Counted from the first letter of the stretch, positions 1-8,979 are shown. The stretch: DNA of 64,000 nucleotides from [Lactobacillus] rogosae (GCA_900112995.1 FONU01000013.1:1-64000), one strand, 5' to 3'. Numbers and translations: made by a program. Notes: generated by a model from the sequence alone, not told the origin.

Positions 1-25
1 AGTAGTCATATTATATCATAAATTT

Positions 26-91
26 TGCGCAGCTATTCAGCGCATATAAAGTTCCGTAAGGAACTTTTAAGATGAGCACATTAGTGCTCAT
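26..91 (+). other. Three consecutive small hairpins at the window edge
   Basis: Three short inverted repeats follow each other: TGCGC/GCGCA (26-30 with 40-44), AAAGTTCC/GGAACTTT (48-55 with 60-67, loop GTAA) and ATGAGCAC/GTGCTCAT (72-79 with 84-91, loop ATTA). The middle stem ends in a short T tract, so it may be a weak terminator of a gene to the left of the window. The upstream gene is not visible. Confidence 0.4.
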
Positions 92-151
92 TATACCTGC
101 ATATATCAGTTGGAATGGTTTTGAATATTTCGGACATAAGTCTGTTATTGA

Positions 152-181
152 TTGCTAATAAGTGGTGTAATATATTATAAT
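152..181 (+). promoter_or_regulatory. Sigma-A type promoter for the glycosyltransferase gene
   Basis: TTGCTA at 152-157 and TATAAT at 176-181 are separated by 18 bases. The -10 box is perfect. Transcription would begin near 188, leaving a leader of about 30 bases before the GTG start at 217. Confidence 0.6.
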
Positions 182-216
182 TCAGGTAATTATTATATCG
201 GCAGAGGAGATGTGCT

Positions 217-1356
217 GTGAAAGTACTATTTTTTCAATGGGATGCATTTATGCAGAAGGGCATAGAGGCAGCATTAAAGGAACTTAATATAGAATATGAT
301 ACATTTTATTACACGATGAAAGACTGGGATAATGACAGTGAACTTGAGAGTAGTCTTGACAGATATATAGCGGTGTCCAAGAATGTATACGACTGTGTGT
401 TTTCAGTTAATTTCTCGCCGGTTATCTCGGACTTGTGTAATAGATTAAAGCTTCCTTATATTTCGTGGGTGTATGACTGCCCTATCAATATAAGAAGGAC
501 AGAGGTATTAAAGAATAAGTGTAATACAATTTATTTCTTTGACAGAATACAGGCACAGCATTATATGGAAAATGGAGTAGCAGGGGCGAAGCATTTGCCG
601 CTGGCGGCTGATATAGATACATTTCGGCCGGCTTTAGCTAAAGATGATAATTATGCGTGTGATGTTGCATTTGTTGGAAAATTGTATAAATCGGACTATT
701 CTTATATAAGTAATTATCAGGATGTATATATGAAAGGTTATCTTGAAGGTATTGTTGAAACACAGCAAAAGCTGTATGGAGGATATATTATAGATGACTG
801 CATTAATGATAATATAATGAAGCATATTAATGAGAATTTTGCCAATGTATCCAATGGCAGTTATTCGGTTATTAAGCCGGAGGTTACATATGCACTGGCA
901 ACAGAGGTTACAAGCAGGGAGAGGGTTATGGCACTTGCACTTTTGCAGAACAGGTGCAATGTTAATCTATATTCTACAGATGTGGATGAAAGATTAAATA
1001 ATGTCAATAATAGGGGATATATTGATTATTATTCCCAGATGCCCAAAGCATTTTATAATGCAAAGATTAACCTTAATATATCGCTTAAGATAATACAGTC
1101 AGGAATTCCACTGCGTGTGCTTGACGTACTTGCCTGCAAGGGATTTCTTATAACTAACTACCAGGCAGAGATAATGGAATATTTTACGCCGGGAAAAGAT
1201 CTTGTGGTATATGAGGATATTAAAGACCTTATAGCGAAAGTACAGTATTATCTTGATAATGAAGATGAAAGATTATGGATTGCGGATAATGGCTATAAAA
1301 AGGTTAAAGAGAACTTTAAGGTGAAAGACAGAATTGATAGTATATTAAGAAATTAG
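217..1356 (+). CDS. CgeB-like glycosyltransferase (DUF3880 + group 1 type)
   Basis: Predicted cytoplasmic glycosyltransferase of 379 residues. The N-terminal half resembles the DUF3880 domain of CgeB-type proteins, with a SWVYDCP motif near residues 83-89, HLPLAADIDTF near 126-136 and DVAFVGKLY at 149-157. The C-terminal third (about 270-375) resembles a family 1 transferase donor-binding domain, with a PLRVLDVLACKGFLIT stretch. The start is a GTG at 217 with GAGGAGA six bases upstream. CgeB-like enzymes are often found in spore-coat, surface or flagellin glycosylation loci. The FliD-like gene 3.5 kb away is consistent with the last role, but the acceptor sugar or protein cannot be read from the sequence. 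Confidence 0.75.
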   Translation: MKVLFFQWDAFMQKGIEAALKELNIEYDTFYYTMKDWDNDSELESSLDRYIAVSKNVYDCVFSVNFSPVISDLCNRLKLPYISWVYDCPINIRRTEVLKNKCNTIYFFDRIQAQHYMENGVAGAKHLPLAADIDTFRPALAKDDNYACDVAFVGKLYKSDYSYISNYQDVYMKGYLEGIVETQQKLYGGYIIDDCINDNIMKHINENFANVSNGSYSVIKPEVTYALATEVTSRERVMALALLQNRCNVNLYSTDVDERLNNVNNRGYIDYYSQMPKAFYNAKINLNISLKIIQSGIPLRVLDVLACKGFLITNYQAEIMEYFTPGKDLVVYEDIKDLIAKVQYYLDNEDERLWIADNGYKKVKENFKVKDRIDSILRN

Positions 1357-1458
1357 ATATACATTTTTGCATATGTGCATTGTTTGTGCTTGCGGCTTAT
1401 GTCACCTAAAGAGTATAATATCAATGTGACACCAATATTATGCGATTGGAGAAATTAT

Positions 1459-2853
1459 ATGGATAAGATTAATTCATTTTATAAGATGTTAAAATACAAT
1501 GCTGAGAAGTATCCGGATAAAGAGGCGATTATATATGACACGATGACGGTTACTTATCAGAAGCTTTTTGAGGACTCATATAAGAAAGCACTTCATCTTA
1601 TGAGGTTTGAGGGCAGCAGGATTGCAATATATGGACCAGCTTCATACAGATGGATAGTTAATATGTTTGGAACAATCCTTGCTGGTAAGGACGTTATGCT
1701 TGTTGATTTTTTTCTTCCCCAGAATACAAGAAATGATATATTAAAGAAGGTTGGTGTTGATTATATTTTATCATCTACTAACCAGTATATACTTGCAGAC
1801 AATGAGGCAATTATAATAACTGATGCGGAGAAGGATGAGGTAAATGGCCTTATATATAATGAAGAAAATGTAAAAGAGGGCAATATTCTTATGCTTACAG
1901 CCGTTCCACAGGAGTGTGACAAGGCGGTTGTGCTTACAGTTTCCAATATACTTAATACAGTAAGTGCAGTTAATGAATGTTGTATGTGTGCACCAGAGGA
2001 TAAGGTGCTTGCACAGATTGCACTTCATCATATATTTGGATATATATACAGTCTTATATGGCCAATCCATAATGGTGCGTGTGTATGTATTGGAAGAGGC
2101 TTAAGACATATAGATGCAGATACTTATTATTACAATCCTACAATCCTGCCTGGAACACCATCTATGATTGAATATCTGAAGAGAATAAAAGCACTTAATG
2201 AAAATCTTAAGACTATAATTATAGGAGGTGCAAGCTGTCCGTTCAGATTATTTGAGGCGTTAAAGGACAGGGATTTGAAGGTATACAATGTATTTGGAAT
2301 GACAGAGGTGTCAGGATGTATTGGAATTAATGATACTATGGATGGCACTTACAAGATATTTGCTAGTTCTAAGGTTGCAATTGAAGCTGATGGTGAGATT
2401 GTGGTAAGTGGTGACTGCGTTATGAAAGGTTACGATAAAGATGAGGCATATACTAAGCGTGTCATCAGGGGCGGAGTATATCATACAGGTGATATAGGAA
2501 GAATTAATGATAAAGGGCGTCTTGTACTTTTAAAACGTAACCCTGAGATTATTCTTCTTCCAACAGGAGAGAAGATAAGCAGGACGGTTACAATAAGGCA
2601 GATTAGTGCACTGGATGGAGTTGCAGAAAGCTATGTTACTTTATATGATGACAAGCTTACAGCAGTTATTGTGCCAATAGATAAAGATGTAAGAGAAGAA
2701 AGATTTGTGAGGCTTATTAATAAATATAACGAAAAGAAGGGTTACCGTTGGGAAATCCAGAAGACAATCATAAGCAAAGCACCACTTCCAAGAATGGATA
2801 ATGGAGATATTGACCAGAATTCAATAGAAACACTTATTGCTAATGAAAAGTAA
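1459..2853 (+). CDS. AMP-dependent synthetase/ligase homologue with degenerate active-site motifs
   Basis: ANL-superfamily (acyl-CoA synthetase-like) protein of 464 residues. Recognisable parts are the A5 motif FGMTEVSG (279-286), the TGD motif in YHTGDIGRI (341-349) and a small C-terminal lid. Two hallmarks are missing. The A3 phosphate loop, normally TSGTTGxPKG, reads TAVPQECDKAV (147-157). The A10 lysine region, normally GKxxR, reads PRMDNGDID (444-452) with no lysine. It may therefore bind an acyl or AMP ligand without normal adenylation, or act on an unusual substrate. The ATG at 1459 is preferred to an in-frame ATG 28 codons upstream because TTGGAGA lies six bases before it. It follows the glycosyltransferase by about 100 bases and is probably co-transcribed. 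Confidence 0.75.
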   Translation: MDKINSFYKMLKYNAEKYPDKEAIIYDTMTVTYQKLFEDSYKKALHLMRFEGSRIAIYGPASYRWIVNMFGTILAGKDVMLVDFFLPQNTRNDILKKVGVDYILSSTNQYILADNEAIIITDAEKDEVNGLIYNEENVKEGNILMLTAVPQECDKAVVLTVSNILNTVSAVNECCMCAPEDKVLAQIALHHIFGYIYSLIWPIHNGACVCIGRGLRHIDADTYYYNPTILPGTPSMIEYLKRIKALNENLKTIIIGGASCPFRLFEALKDRDLKVYNVFGMTEVSGCIGINDTMDGTYKIFASSKVAIEADGEIVVSGDCVMKGYDKDEAYTKRVIRGGVYHTGDIGRINDKGRLVLLKRNPEIILLPTGEKISRTVTIRQISALDGVAESYVTLYDDKLTAVIVPIDKDVREERFVRLINKYNEKKGYRWEIQKTIISKAPLPRMDNGDIDQNSIETLIANEK

Positions 2854-2919
2854 GGTGTTAAGTAAATGCGGTGAGTGCCGATATATTTATTAGACTAATT
2901 AAGGATGAGAGGTAATGTC

Positions 2920-3282
2920 ATGGAGGATATGAAGAAAGAACAGTTAGAAGTATTAAATGAAGCAAAAGGATATTGCACAAATGTACTTCACTGTATAGAT
3001 ACAGTTGTTCCAGAACTTAAAGGCGACAAGAAGGATGATACAGATGAGTATCTTAGAATGACTGTTGACGGAGTTAATGTAGCTCTTGAGATGTATAATG
3101 CAACAAGAGATTTAACAGCAGGTGTGCAGCCGGCAGTAGATGAGGCTGATGGTAATAATGCTGTTAAAGAGTTATCAGCTGCATTAAAGTTAAGTGATGA
3201 TTCAGCTAAGGCTGATGCTCTTGTAAAGGTAAGAGCATTCATTGCACAGTTTAAGGACTGTGCTGAGGCTGTCTGCAAGTAA
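2920..3282 (+). CDS. Small helical protein of unknown function
   Basis: A protein of 120 residues that I do not recognise. It is acidic and alanine-rich, with predicted amphipathic helices throughout, no signal peptide and no membrane segment. Cysteines sit near both ends (in GYCTNVLHC and KDCAEAVCK). The ATG at 2920 is chosen because GAGAGGT lies six bases upstream; an earlier in-frame ATG at 2905 has no clear binding site. It closes the short plus-strand operon behind the glycosyltransferase and ligase homologue and is followed by a strong terminator. A helper or chaperone role in the same pathway is only a guess. Confidence 0.65.
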   Translation: MEDMKKEQLEVLNEAKGYCTNVLHCIDTVVPELKGDKKDDTDEYLRMTVDGVNVALEMYNATRDLTAGVQPAVDEADGNNAVKELSAALKLSDDSAKADALVKVRAFIAQFKDCAEAVCK

Positions 3283-3370
3283 TAGAATATATTGATGGAT
3301 TATGTATTGATAGATTAATCCAGTTCAATACGCCCTGATATATAATATATGTAATTTAATAAAAGATAAA

Positions 3371-3430
3371 ACCCCTGTTATAGAAGAAAACAGCAGATAA
3401 TGAATTGTTGTTTTCTTCTATAACAGGGGT
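3371..3430. terminator. Bidirectional intrinsic terminator, 22-bp perfect stem
   Basis: The arms at 3371-3392 and 3409-3430 are perfect reverse complements over 22 bases with a 16-base loop. The arm tips are ACCCCTGTTATAG and CTATAACAGGGGT. It sits between two convergent genes (stops at 3282 and 3531) and could end transcription from both sides. Confidence 0.85.
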
Positions 3431-3530
3431 TATTTATATGTTCTTCCAGATATGGTTTCTATCAACACATTTTGTCCTATAACAATTTTTGTCAAACACG
3501 GTTGCTGTAAACACATCTTGTCTTATAAGT

Positions 3531-4811
3531 CTAAATATATCCGTTAAACATCATTCCGGTATAAGCCGAAAGGTTATAAGGATCAGGGAATGACCTTAAT
3601 GGATTCTTGTATGCAATAATCTTATTGTTGACATAGTCCATAGGGTTGAGTGCAATATTCTCAGCCTTTTCTTTAATGGAATTCTTAAACGAATTAAGGC
3701 TTTCATAAATGTGGCTTAAGGCGTCTTTATTATCAGCGTTAATAATAACTTCCTTGTCAGCACTTATAGTTCCGTCTTTATTAAGCGAAAGTCCGCTGTC
3801 TGCAAGCTGCTTCTTGTATGAGCGTGCAATTGATGCGATTTCATTCTGGAGCTTTTCTGTTCCCTGAAAATGATTATTATTCTCATCATTAGTAACAGAG
3901 ATAAGGTTGTTGTAACCAGCTACAAGTTCGTTAAGACTTTCCACAATAGAGTCTGCATCTGCCTTGAGGCTTATTGTTACAGGTTCTTCGGTTACCTTTG
4001 ATAATTTGACATCATAGGCTTTGTTGATTGTTATTGAATTGCTCATAGATGAGCGTTCATCACCATCAACATCAAATATGGCGTTGGATGGATATTGTGT
4101 AACCCTGTCAAGTCCAAGAGTATCAATGAGCAGCTGGTTGTTAGCATCATCTGACTTTATGGAGAATATAACAGGAGTTGTTCCATTAATGCCGGTTGAT
4201 TCTGATTCAATATTAATAGCTGTATTGCCTAGACTATCTTCCTTGATATTAGCTGTAAGTCCGATGTTGGAGCGGTTGATAAGTCTTGCAATCTTGTTCT
4301 GTATATTATTAGTTGTCTCGGAGTTGTCCACTTTAAACTGGAACTCATATATAACATCATTGATTGATAAATCAAAAGAATATTCGCCAGGTTTTATATG
4401 CTTTGAACGTGGCTGTAGGTAGTTACCTGTATTAAGCTGTGAACAGGCTAACTGTTTAACATTTATATCAAAGCTTTCATCATCTGATGCTGCACCAAAG
4501 TCGGTAATGTAACTGGCATTGACGGCAGAAGCATTGCTTGATACAGCAGACTTCTTAAATGTCATTGTACCATCAGCACCGTCAGATAAATCCTCAGTAA
4601 TATTCTCTAACGCTCTTGCATGTTCTTTTAAATCAATGGCGTATTTCTGGGCAGCAGTTGATAAGTCTAATTTGTACACAGGAGTCTGGCTGTTAATCTT
4701 AACAACCTTGCTATATGTGTTCTTAAGCTGAGTTCTTGTATGTGAGTCATACTTGGAATTAGATTTGTTCCCGTACTGGGATAAATAATAGCTGTATACA
4801 CTACTAATCAT
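3531..4811 (-). CDS. FliD-like flagellar filament-cap / hook-associated protein 2 family
   Basis: A 426-residue protein resembling the FliD-like proteins of Lachnospiraceae. It has an N-terminal segment with HTRTQLKNTYSKVVKINSQ, a beta-rich central part, and C-terminal helices with LVAGYNNLISVT and a KDGTISADKE motif typical of FliD C-terminal domains. FliD caps the growing flagellar filament and directs flagellin insertion outside the cell. The start at 4811 is supported by GGGAGGTGA just upstream on the minus strand; an earlier in-frame ATG lacks this. It is read alone, convergent to the glycosyltransferase operon. It is somewhat shorter than classical FliD and could be a paralogue rather than the main cap protein. 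Confidence 0.65.
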   Translation of the reverse strand: MISSVYSYYLSQYGNKSNSKYDSHTRTQLKNTYSKVVKINSQTPVYKLDLSTAAQKYAIDLKEHARALENITEDLSDGADGTMTFKKSAVSSNASAVNASYITDFGAASDDESFDINVKQLACSQLNTGNYLQPRSKHIKPGEYSFDLSINDVIYEFQFKVDNSETTNNIQNKIARLINRSNIGLTANIKEDSLGNTAINIESESTGINGTTPVIFSIKSDDANNQLLIDTLGLDRVTQYPSNAIFDVDGDERSSMSNSITINKAYDVKLSKVTEEPVTISLKADADSIVESLNELVAGYNNLISVTNDENNNHFQGTEKLQNEIASIARSYKKQLADSGLSLNKDGTISADKEVIINADNKDALSHIYESLNSFKNSIKEKAENIALNPMDYVNNKIIAYKNPLRSFPDPYNLSAYTGMMFNGYI

Positions 4812-5077
4812 AACAGTCACCTCCCTGTCTGTATGTATAATTGGTATAATGTGTATCGTCACAAAATATTTAATATATTACTATAATTACATATAAAACA
4901 CATAAATATATAACTTTAACTGTCATCAGTTGCAGATACAGTAACTCCATTTGCTATATCCATAAACTTTATTATATTTTATAAGGAATGGCTTGATTTT
5001 GCAATATACATATAGTAGAATGTTTAAGGTTTTTTGAAAATATTTATATAAATAATGTATAAATTATAAAAATCTGG

Positions 5078-5107
5078 TTGACGAAATATCAAAAAATATG
5101 TTATATT
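5078..5107 (+). promoter_or_regulatory. Promoter of the rpmG-secE-nusG operon and its leader
   Basis: TTGACG at 5078-5083 is followed after 17-18 bases by TTATAT/TATATT at 5101-5107. The gap 4812-5227 otherwise holds very AT-rich sequence (4860-5075) and a leader of about 115 bases. The leader contains the perfect inverted repeat GGTGTTAATAACACC at 5184-5198, just before the L33 ribosome-binding site. No gene is seen in this gap. Confidence 0.65.
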
Positions 5108-5227
5108 AGGCTGGCTATGGAAGCGGTCTTTTTTTTATGCCCGAAACTTACCCAACAGTTCAGGTATTAAAGAAAAACCAATTGGTGTTAATAACACCTG
5201 CAAAATAAATAATTGGAGGTGGAAGTT

Positions 5228-5377
5228 GTGCGAGTAAAGATAACATTGGCATGTACTGAGTGTAAACAGCGCAATTACAACATGACTAAGGAAAAGAAAG
5301 CTCATCCGGACAGAATGGAAACAAAGAAATATTGCAAGTTCTGTAAGTCACACACATTACACAAGGAAACAAAGTAA
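5228..5377 (+). CDS. rpmG: 50S ribosomal protein L33, zinc-binding form
   Basis: L33 of the large subunit, 49 residues, with CTEC (9-12) and CKFC (36-39) zinc pairs; this is the C+ form. The start is GTG at 5228, five bases after GGAGGTGG. L33 sits near the E site of the large subunit. It is first in a conserved rpmG-secE-nusG order, with 22 bases to secE, and shares the promoter at 5078. Confidence 0.95.
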   Translation: MRVKITLACTECKQRNYNMTKEKKAHPDRMETKKYCKFCKSHTLHKETK

Positions 5378-5399
5378 TTGGTATCAGTGAGGTATTAAG

Positions 5400-5603
5400 A
5401 TGAGTGAAGCTGTTAAGACAAAAAAACAGAAAAAGAGCTGGTTCAAGGGCTTAAAGGCAGAGTTCTCTAAGATTATTTGGCCAGACCAGAAGTCACTTAC
5501 AAAGGAAACCATCGCTGTATTGGTTGTATCCGTATTATTAGGTGTAATTATTTCAGTTGTGGACTTGATTGTTCGCTTTGGAATTGAATTCATTGTAAAG
5601 TAA
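5400..5603 (+). CDS. secE: Preprotein translocase subunit SecE
   Basis: Membrane subunit of the SecYEG protein-export channel, 67 residues. It has a basic N-terminus (KTKKQKKSWFKG), the conserved amphipathic EFSKIIWP segment (21-28) and a single transmembrane helix at about 37-58, as in the short one-helix SecE of most bacteria. The partner SecY is encoded at 41.3 kb. GAGGT lies six bases before the ATG. It is co-transcribed with rpmG and nusG. Confidence 0.95.
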   Translation: MSEAVKTKKQKKSWFKGLKAEFSKIIWPDQKSLTKETIAVLVVSVLLGVIISVVDLIVRFGIEFIVK

Positions 5604-5618
5604 GGAAAAGGTGATCAG

Positions 5619-6152
5619 ATGGACGAAGCAAAATGGTATGTTGCCCATACTTATTCAGGATATGAGAATAAGGTTAAGGCTAATATCGAGAAAACTGTTG
5701 AAAACAGAAATCTTCAGGACCAGATTTTTGAAGTTCTTGTTCCGCTTGAAACAGTAGTGGAAGTTAAGGACGGCAAGAAGAAGACGGTTCAGAGGAAGAC
5801 GTTTCCTGGATATGTCTTTGTAAAGATGGTGATGAATGATGACAGCTGGTATGTTGTCAGAAACACCAGGGGCGTAACAGGGTTTGTTGGTCCTGGATCT
5901 AAACCAGTACCATTATCTCCAGCTGAGATAAGATCATTCGGAATCAGCTCTGATGATGAAGAAGCTAAGCCAGTAGTTGAGTTTGCTGGTAAGGTAGGCG
6001 ATCAAATCAAGATTCTTTCAGGTGCCTGGGAGGATACAGTAGGAGAAATTGTCAGCATTAATGAAGGCAAGCAGTGTGTTACAATTAATGTTGAGATGTT
6101 CGGTCGTGAAACACCGGTCGAGATTGATTTCACAGACGTGAAATTACTGTAA
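5619..6152 (+). CDS. nusG: Transcription termination/antitermination factor NusG
   Basis: NusG, 177 residues. It binds RNA polymerase and couples it to Rho or to the ribosome. The NGN domain is visible at 1-110 with WYVAHTYSGYE (6-16) and FPGYVFVKM (62-70), and the KOW domain at about 127-175 with GDQIKILSGAWEDTVGEI. Length is usual for the family. It starts 15 bases after secE with AAAGGTGAT upstream. The genes for L11 and L1 follow, as in most bacteria. Confidence 0.96.
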   Translation: MDEAKWYVAHTYSGYENKVKANIEKTVENRNLQDQIFEVLVPLETVVEVKDGKKKTVQRKTFPGYVFVKMVMNDDSWYVVRNTRGVTGFVGPGSKPVPLSPAEIRSFGISSDDEEAKPVVEFAGKVGDQIKILSGAWEDTVGEIVSINEGKQCVTINVEMFGRETPVEIDFTDVKLL

Positions 6153-6223
6153 GATTTAGGTCTTACAAGAAGTGGGAGGCTTTAAAGCCGCCATAAACCA
6201 CATTATATTTAGGAGGTGCCACA

Positions 6224-6649
6224 ATGGCAAAGAAAGTAACAGGTTATATTAAATTACAGATTCCTGCCGGCAAGGCTACACCAGCTCCACCAGTTGGTCC
6301 AGCACTTGGTCAGCATGGTGTTAACATTGTAGAATTTACAAAGCAGTTTAATGCAAAGACAGCAGATCAGGGCGACTTAATTATCCCTGTAGTAATCACA
6401 GTTTATGCTGATAGAAGTTTCAGCTTCATCACAAAGACTCCACCTGCTGCAGTTCTTCTTAAGAAGGCTTGCAATATTAAGTCAGGTTCAGGCGTGCCTA
6501 ACAAGAATAAGGTTGCTACAATTAAGAGAGCAGAAGTTCAGAAGATTGCTGAACTTAAGATGCCAGACTTAAATGCAGCTACAATCGAAGCAGCTACTTC
6601 AATGATCGAAGGTACTGCTAAGAGTATGGGTATTGTTGTAGAAGACTAA
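6224..6649 (+). CDS. rplK: 50S ribosomal protein L11
   Basis: L11, 141 residues, the standard length. It forms the base of the L7/L12 stalk with 23S rRNA and is needed for factor binding and for RelA stimulation. The N-terminal signature [14 protein letters not shown] (22-35) and the C-terminal RNA-binding part with [14 protein letters not shown] are intact. AGGAGGTGCC lies before the ATG. It precedes rplA with a 182-base spacer that may hold an L1 site. Confidence 0.97.
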   Translation: MAKKVTGYIKLQIPAGKATPAPPVGPALGQHGVNIVEFTKQFNAKTADQGDLIIPVVITVYADRSFSFITKTPPAAVLLKKACNIKSGSGVPNKNKVATIKRAEVQKIAELKMPDLNAATIEAATSMIEGTAKSMGIVVED

Positions 6650-6782
6650 TTCTATAACGAGGCTTTGAATAAAGATTGCTAAAGGTCTTTAAAGACATTT
6701 AGACAAGATTTTATTTTATAATTTGTTGATTTTCATAGAAGAACATGTGGCTGAGAATTAATCTCGGGATTGTTCAATATGT

Positions 6783-6805
6783 GGGAGGAAAGATGAAATC
6801 CTTCC
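6783..6805 (+). promoter_or_regulatory. Candidate L1-binding operator in the rplK-rplA spacer
   Basis: A seven-pair stem, GGGAGGA (6783-6789) with TCCTTCC (6799-6805), closes a loop AAGATGAAA, 27 bases before the rplA start. L1 is known to repress its own mRNA through a copy of its 23S rRNA site, and GATGA-type loops are part of that motif. Whether this hairpin is such a copy is inference. Confidence 0.35.
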
Positions 6806-6831
6806 GATAATACCACTAGGAGGTTTATATA

Positions 6832-7527
6832 ATGAAAAGAGGAAAGAAATACGTTGAGGCAGCCAAGAACATTGACCGCCAGACATTATATGAAGCAACT
6901 GAAGCTGTTTCTTTAGTTAAGAAGAGTGCAGTTGCAAAGTTCGACGAGACAATTGAAGCTCATATCAGAACAGGTTGTGATGGACGTCACGCTGAGCAGC
7001 AGATCAGAGGAGCTGTTGTTCTTCCACACGGAACAGGTAAGACTGTAAAGGTATTAGTATTTGCTAAGGGTGCTAAGGCTGAAGAAGCTGAAGCAGCAGG
7101 AGCAGATTTCGTTGGTGGCGAGGAATTAATTCCTAAGATCCAGAATGATAACTGGTTTGATTTTGATGTAGTAGTTGCTACACCTGATATGATGGGCGTT
7201 GTTGGTCGTTTAGGACGTGTACTCGGACCTAAGGGCTTAATGCCAAACCCTAAGGCTGGTACAGTTACAATGGATGTAACAAAAGCTGTTAATGATATCA
7301 AGGCTGGTAAGATCGAATACAGACTTGATAAGACAAATATCATTCATGTGCCAATTGGTAAGGCTTCATTTACAGAGGAGCAGTTATCAGACAACTTCCA
7401 GGCTATTATGGATGCAATCGTTAAGGCTAAACCAACTTCACTTAAGGGACAGTATTTAAAGAGTGTTGTTCTTACAGCTACTATGGGTCCTGGTGTAAAG
7501 GTTAGCACAGCTAAGTACGTTGGTTAA
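6832..7527 (+). CDS. rplA: 50S ribosomal protein L1
   Basis: L1, 231 residues, the mobile stalk protein near the E site and a translational repressor of its own operon. It contains the family signature region with [15 protein letters not shown] and the two-domain arrangement of L1. The start has AGGAGG nine bases upstream. The gene ends a transcription unit; a separate strong promoter for rplJ lies 110 bases after its stop. Confidence 0.97.
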   Translation: MKRGKKYVEAAKNIDRQTLYEATEAVSLVKKSAVAKFDETIEAHIRTGCDGRHAEQQIRGAVVLPHGTGKTVKVLVFAKGAKAEEAEAAGADFVGGEELIPKIQNDNWFDFDVVVATPDMMGVVGRLGRVLGPKGLMPNPKAGTVTMDVTKAVNDIKAGKIEYRLDKTNIIHVPIGKASFTEEQLSDNFQAIMDAIVKAKPTSLKGQYLKSVVLTATMGPGVKVSTAKYVG

Positions 7528-7636
7528 TTATAATTAATTAATCATATGTAAGCTGATGAATGGATTAGCTTATTGCAGGATTTGGGTTATACAACGCAAT
7601 ATTACGAAGAATTAATATATTCTTTGTGAATAACGG

Positions 7637-7666
7637 TTGACAACCAATATATTATGATAGTATACT
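7637..7666 (+). promoter_or_regulatory. Strong promoter of rplJ-rplL
   Basis: TTGACA at 7637-7642 and TATACT at 7661-7666, spacer 18. The expected start near 7673 gives a leader of almost 350 bases before rplJ. Confidence 0.8.
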
Positions 7667-7754
7667 ATCAATGTTTGTGTTACTATCTGGTTGATTTGGA
7701 TATAGATTTATAATCTTTATCAGATTGATGCGATGGTTTCATAATATAATTAAA

Positions 7755-7864
7755 GTGAAAGTGATTTCACATTTTGCCTAAGACAGCAGGTCCCGAAAGG
7801 GTTAAAGGTAATACGCCTACCGAGGACAGACTTAATGCGTAAAGCATTGATTATCAGTTTATTC
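7755..7864 (+). ncRNA. L10 leader RNA (ribosomal protein L10 autoregulatory leader)
   Basis: The untranslated leader of rplJ starts with a hairpin GTGAAA/TTTCAC (7755-7760 with 7765-7770). It continues with AGACAGCAGG, TCCCGAAAGGG and GGTAATACGCCTACCGAGG, the typical conserved parts of the L10 leader family (Rfam L10_leader). In this family L10, with L7/L12, binds the leader and shifts folding toward a downstream terminator. The position directly before an intrinsic terminator fits this. The exact limits are approximate. Confidence 0.8.
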
Positions 7865-7898
7865 AGTCCTTCTGTCTTATAGATAGAAGGACTTTTTT
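7865..7898 (+). terminator. Attenuator terminator in the rplJ leader
   Basis: AGTCCTTCT (7865-7873) pairs with AGAAGGACT (7885-7893), extended inside by three weaker pairs, and is followed by six T. It lies 120 bases before the rplJ start, so it would abort transcription when L10 is in excess. Confidence 0.85.
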
Positions 7899-8019
7899 GT
7901 TAGAGCAATGAAGCATAATACTTAAAGTGTTATGGTTGTTGTTGAATGAGCCTGATACATGTACGTCTGGGCAGAATATTATCTGGCGACAGATATAATC
8001 TAACAGGAGGTAAATATTC

Positions 8020-8514
8020 ATGGCAAAAGTAGAACTTAAGCAGCCTATCGTAGACGAAATCAAAGCAAGCTTAGAAGGCGCTCAGGGCGTTGTGGTAGTT
8101 GACTACCGTGGCTTAACTGTTGAGCAGGATACACAGCTTCGTAAGCAGTTAAGAGAAGCTGGTGTCGTTTACAAGGTTTATAAGAATACTTTAGTAAAGA
8201 GAGCAATTGCAGGTACAGAGTTCGAGCCAATGGCAGAAGTTCTTGAAGGACCTAACGCTATTGCAATCTGCAAGGAAGATGCTACAGCTCCAGCAAGAGT
8301 TTTAGCTAACTTTGCTAAGACAGCAGATGCGCTTGAACTTAAGTGTGGTGTTGTTGAAGGTACTTACTATGATGCTACTGGAATCGCAGCTATTGCTAAC
8401 ATTCCTTCAAGAGATGAACTTCTTGCTAAGTTCCTTGGAAGCATCCAGTCACCTATTACAAACTTTGCTCGTGTTATTAAGCAGATTGCTGAGAAGAACG
8501 AAGAGGTTGCATAA
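8020..8514 (+). CDS. rplJ: 50S ribosomal protein L10
   Basis: L10, 164 residues, the stalk base that carries L7/L12 dimers. It has the usual N-terminal RNA-binding part with VVVDYRGLTVEQ and KVYKNTLVKRA, and a helical C-terminus that binds L12. ACAGGAGG precedes the ATG. It is controlled by the leader and attenuator immediately upstream and is followed by rplL after 99 bases. Confidence 0.97.
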   Translation: MAKVELKQPIVDEIKASLEGAQGVVVVDYRGLTVEQDTQLRKQLREAGVVYKVYKNTLVKRAIAGTEFEPMAEVLEGPNAIAICKEDATAPARVLANFAKTADALELKCGVVEGTYYDATGIAAIANIPSRDELLAKFLGSIQSPITNFARVIKQIAEKNEEVA

Positions 8515-8613
8515 TTACGCGGCATAATCAGTATGATTATTGACGGACAGGTGTGACTATGTCAGCCTGCCACGAAACTTAATTAAAAGACTATTAAAAA
8601 GGAGATTATAATA

Positions 8614-8979
8614 ATGACTACTCAGGAAATTATCGAAGTTATTAAAGGTTTATCAGTATTAGAATTAAATGATTTAGTTAAAGCATGTGAAGAAGAATTT
8701 GGTGTTTCTGCAGCAGCAGGTGTTGTTGTAGCAGCAGGTGCAGCAGCAGGTGCAGCAGCTGAAGAAAAGACAGAATTTGACGTAGAACTTACAGAAGCTG
8801 GTGCTAACAAGGTTAAGGTTATCAAGGTTGTTCGTGAAATCACAGGTCTTGGATTAAAGGAAGCTAAGGAAGTTGTTGATGGCGCTCCTAAGGTTGTTAA
8901 GGAAGGTGCTTCTAAGGAAGAAGCTGAAGAAATCCAGAAGAAGCTTGAAGCTGAAGGTGCTAAGGTTACTCTTAAGTAA
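8614..8979 (+). CDS. rplL: 50S ribosomal protein L7/L12
   Basis: L7/L12, 121 residues, the multicopy stalk protein that recruits translation GTPases. The N-terminal dimerisation part (1-30), an alanine/glycine/valine hinge (about 33-50) and the C-terminal domain with [16 protein letters not shown] are all present. AAGGAG precedes the ATG. It forms a two-gene unit with rplJ and ends at a strong terminator. Confidence 0.97.
   Translation: MTTQEIIEVIKGLSVLELNDLVKACEEEFGVSAAAGVVVAAGAAAGAAAEEKTEFDVELTEAGANKVKVIKVVREITGLGLKEAKEVVDGAPKVVKEGASKEEAEEIQKKLEAEGAKVTLK

Noticed and set aside
1375-1458. Longer N-terminus of the AMP-ligase homologue
   Set aside because: The extra 28 residues do not fit the family and the better ribosome-binding site is just before 1459.
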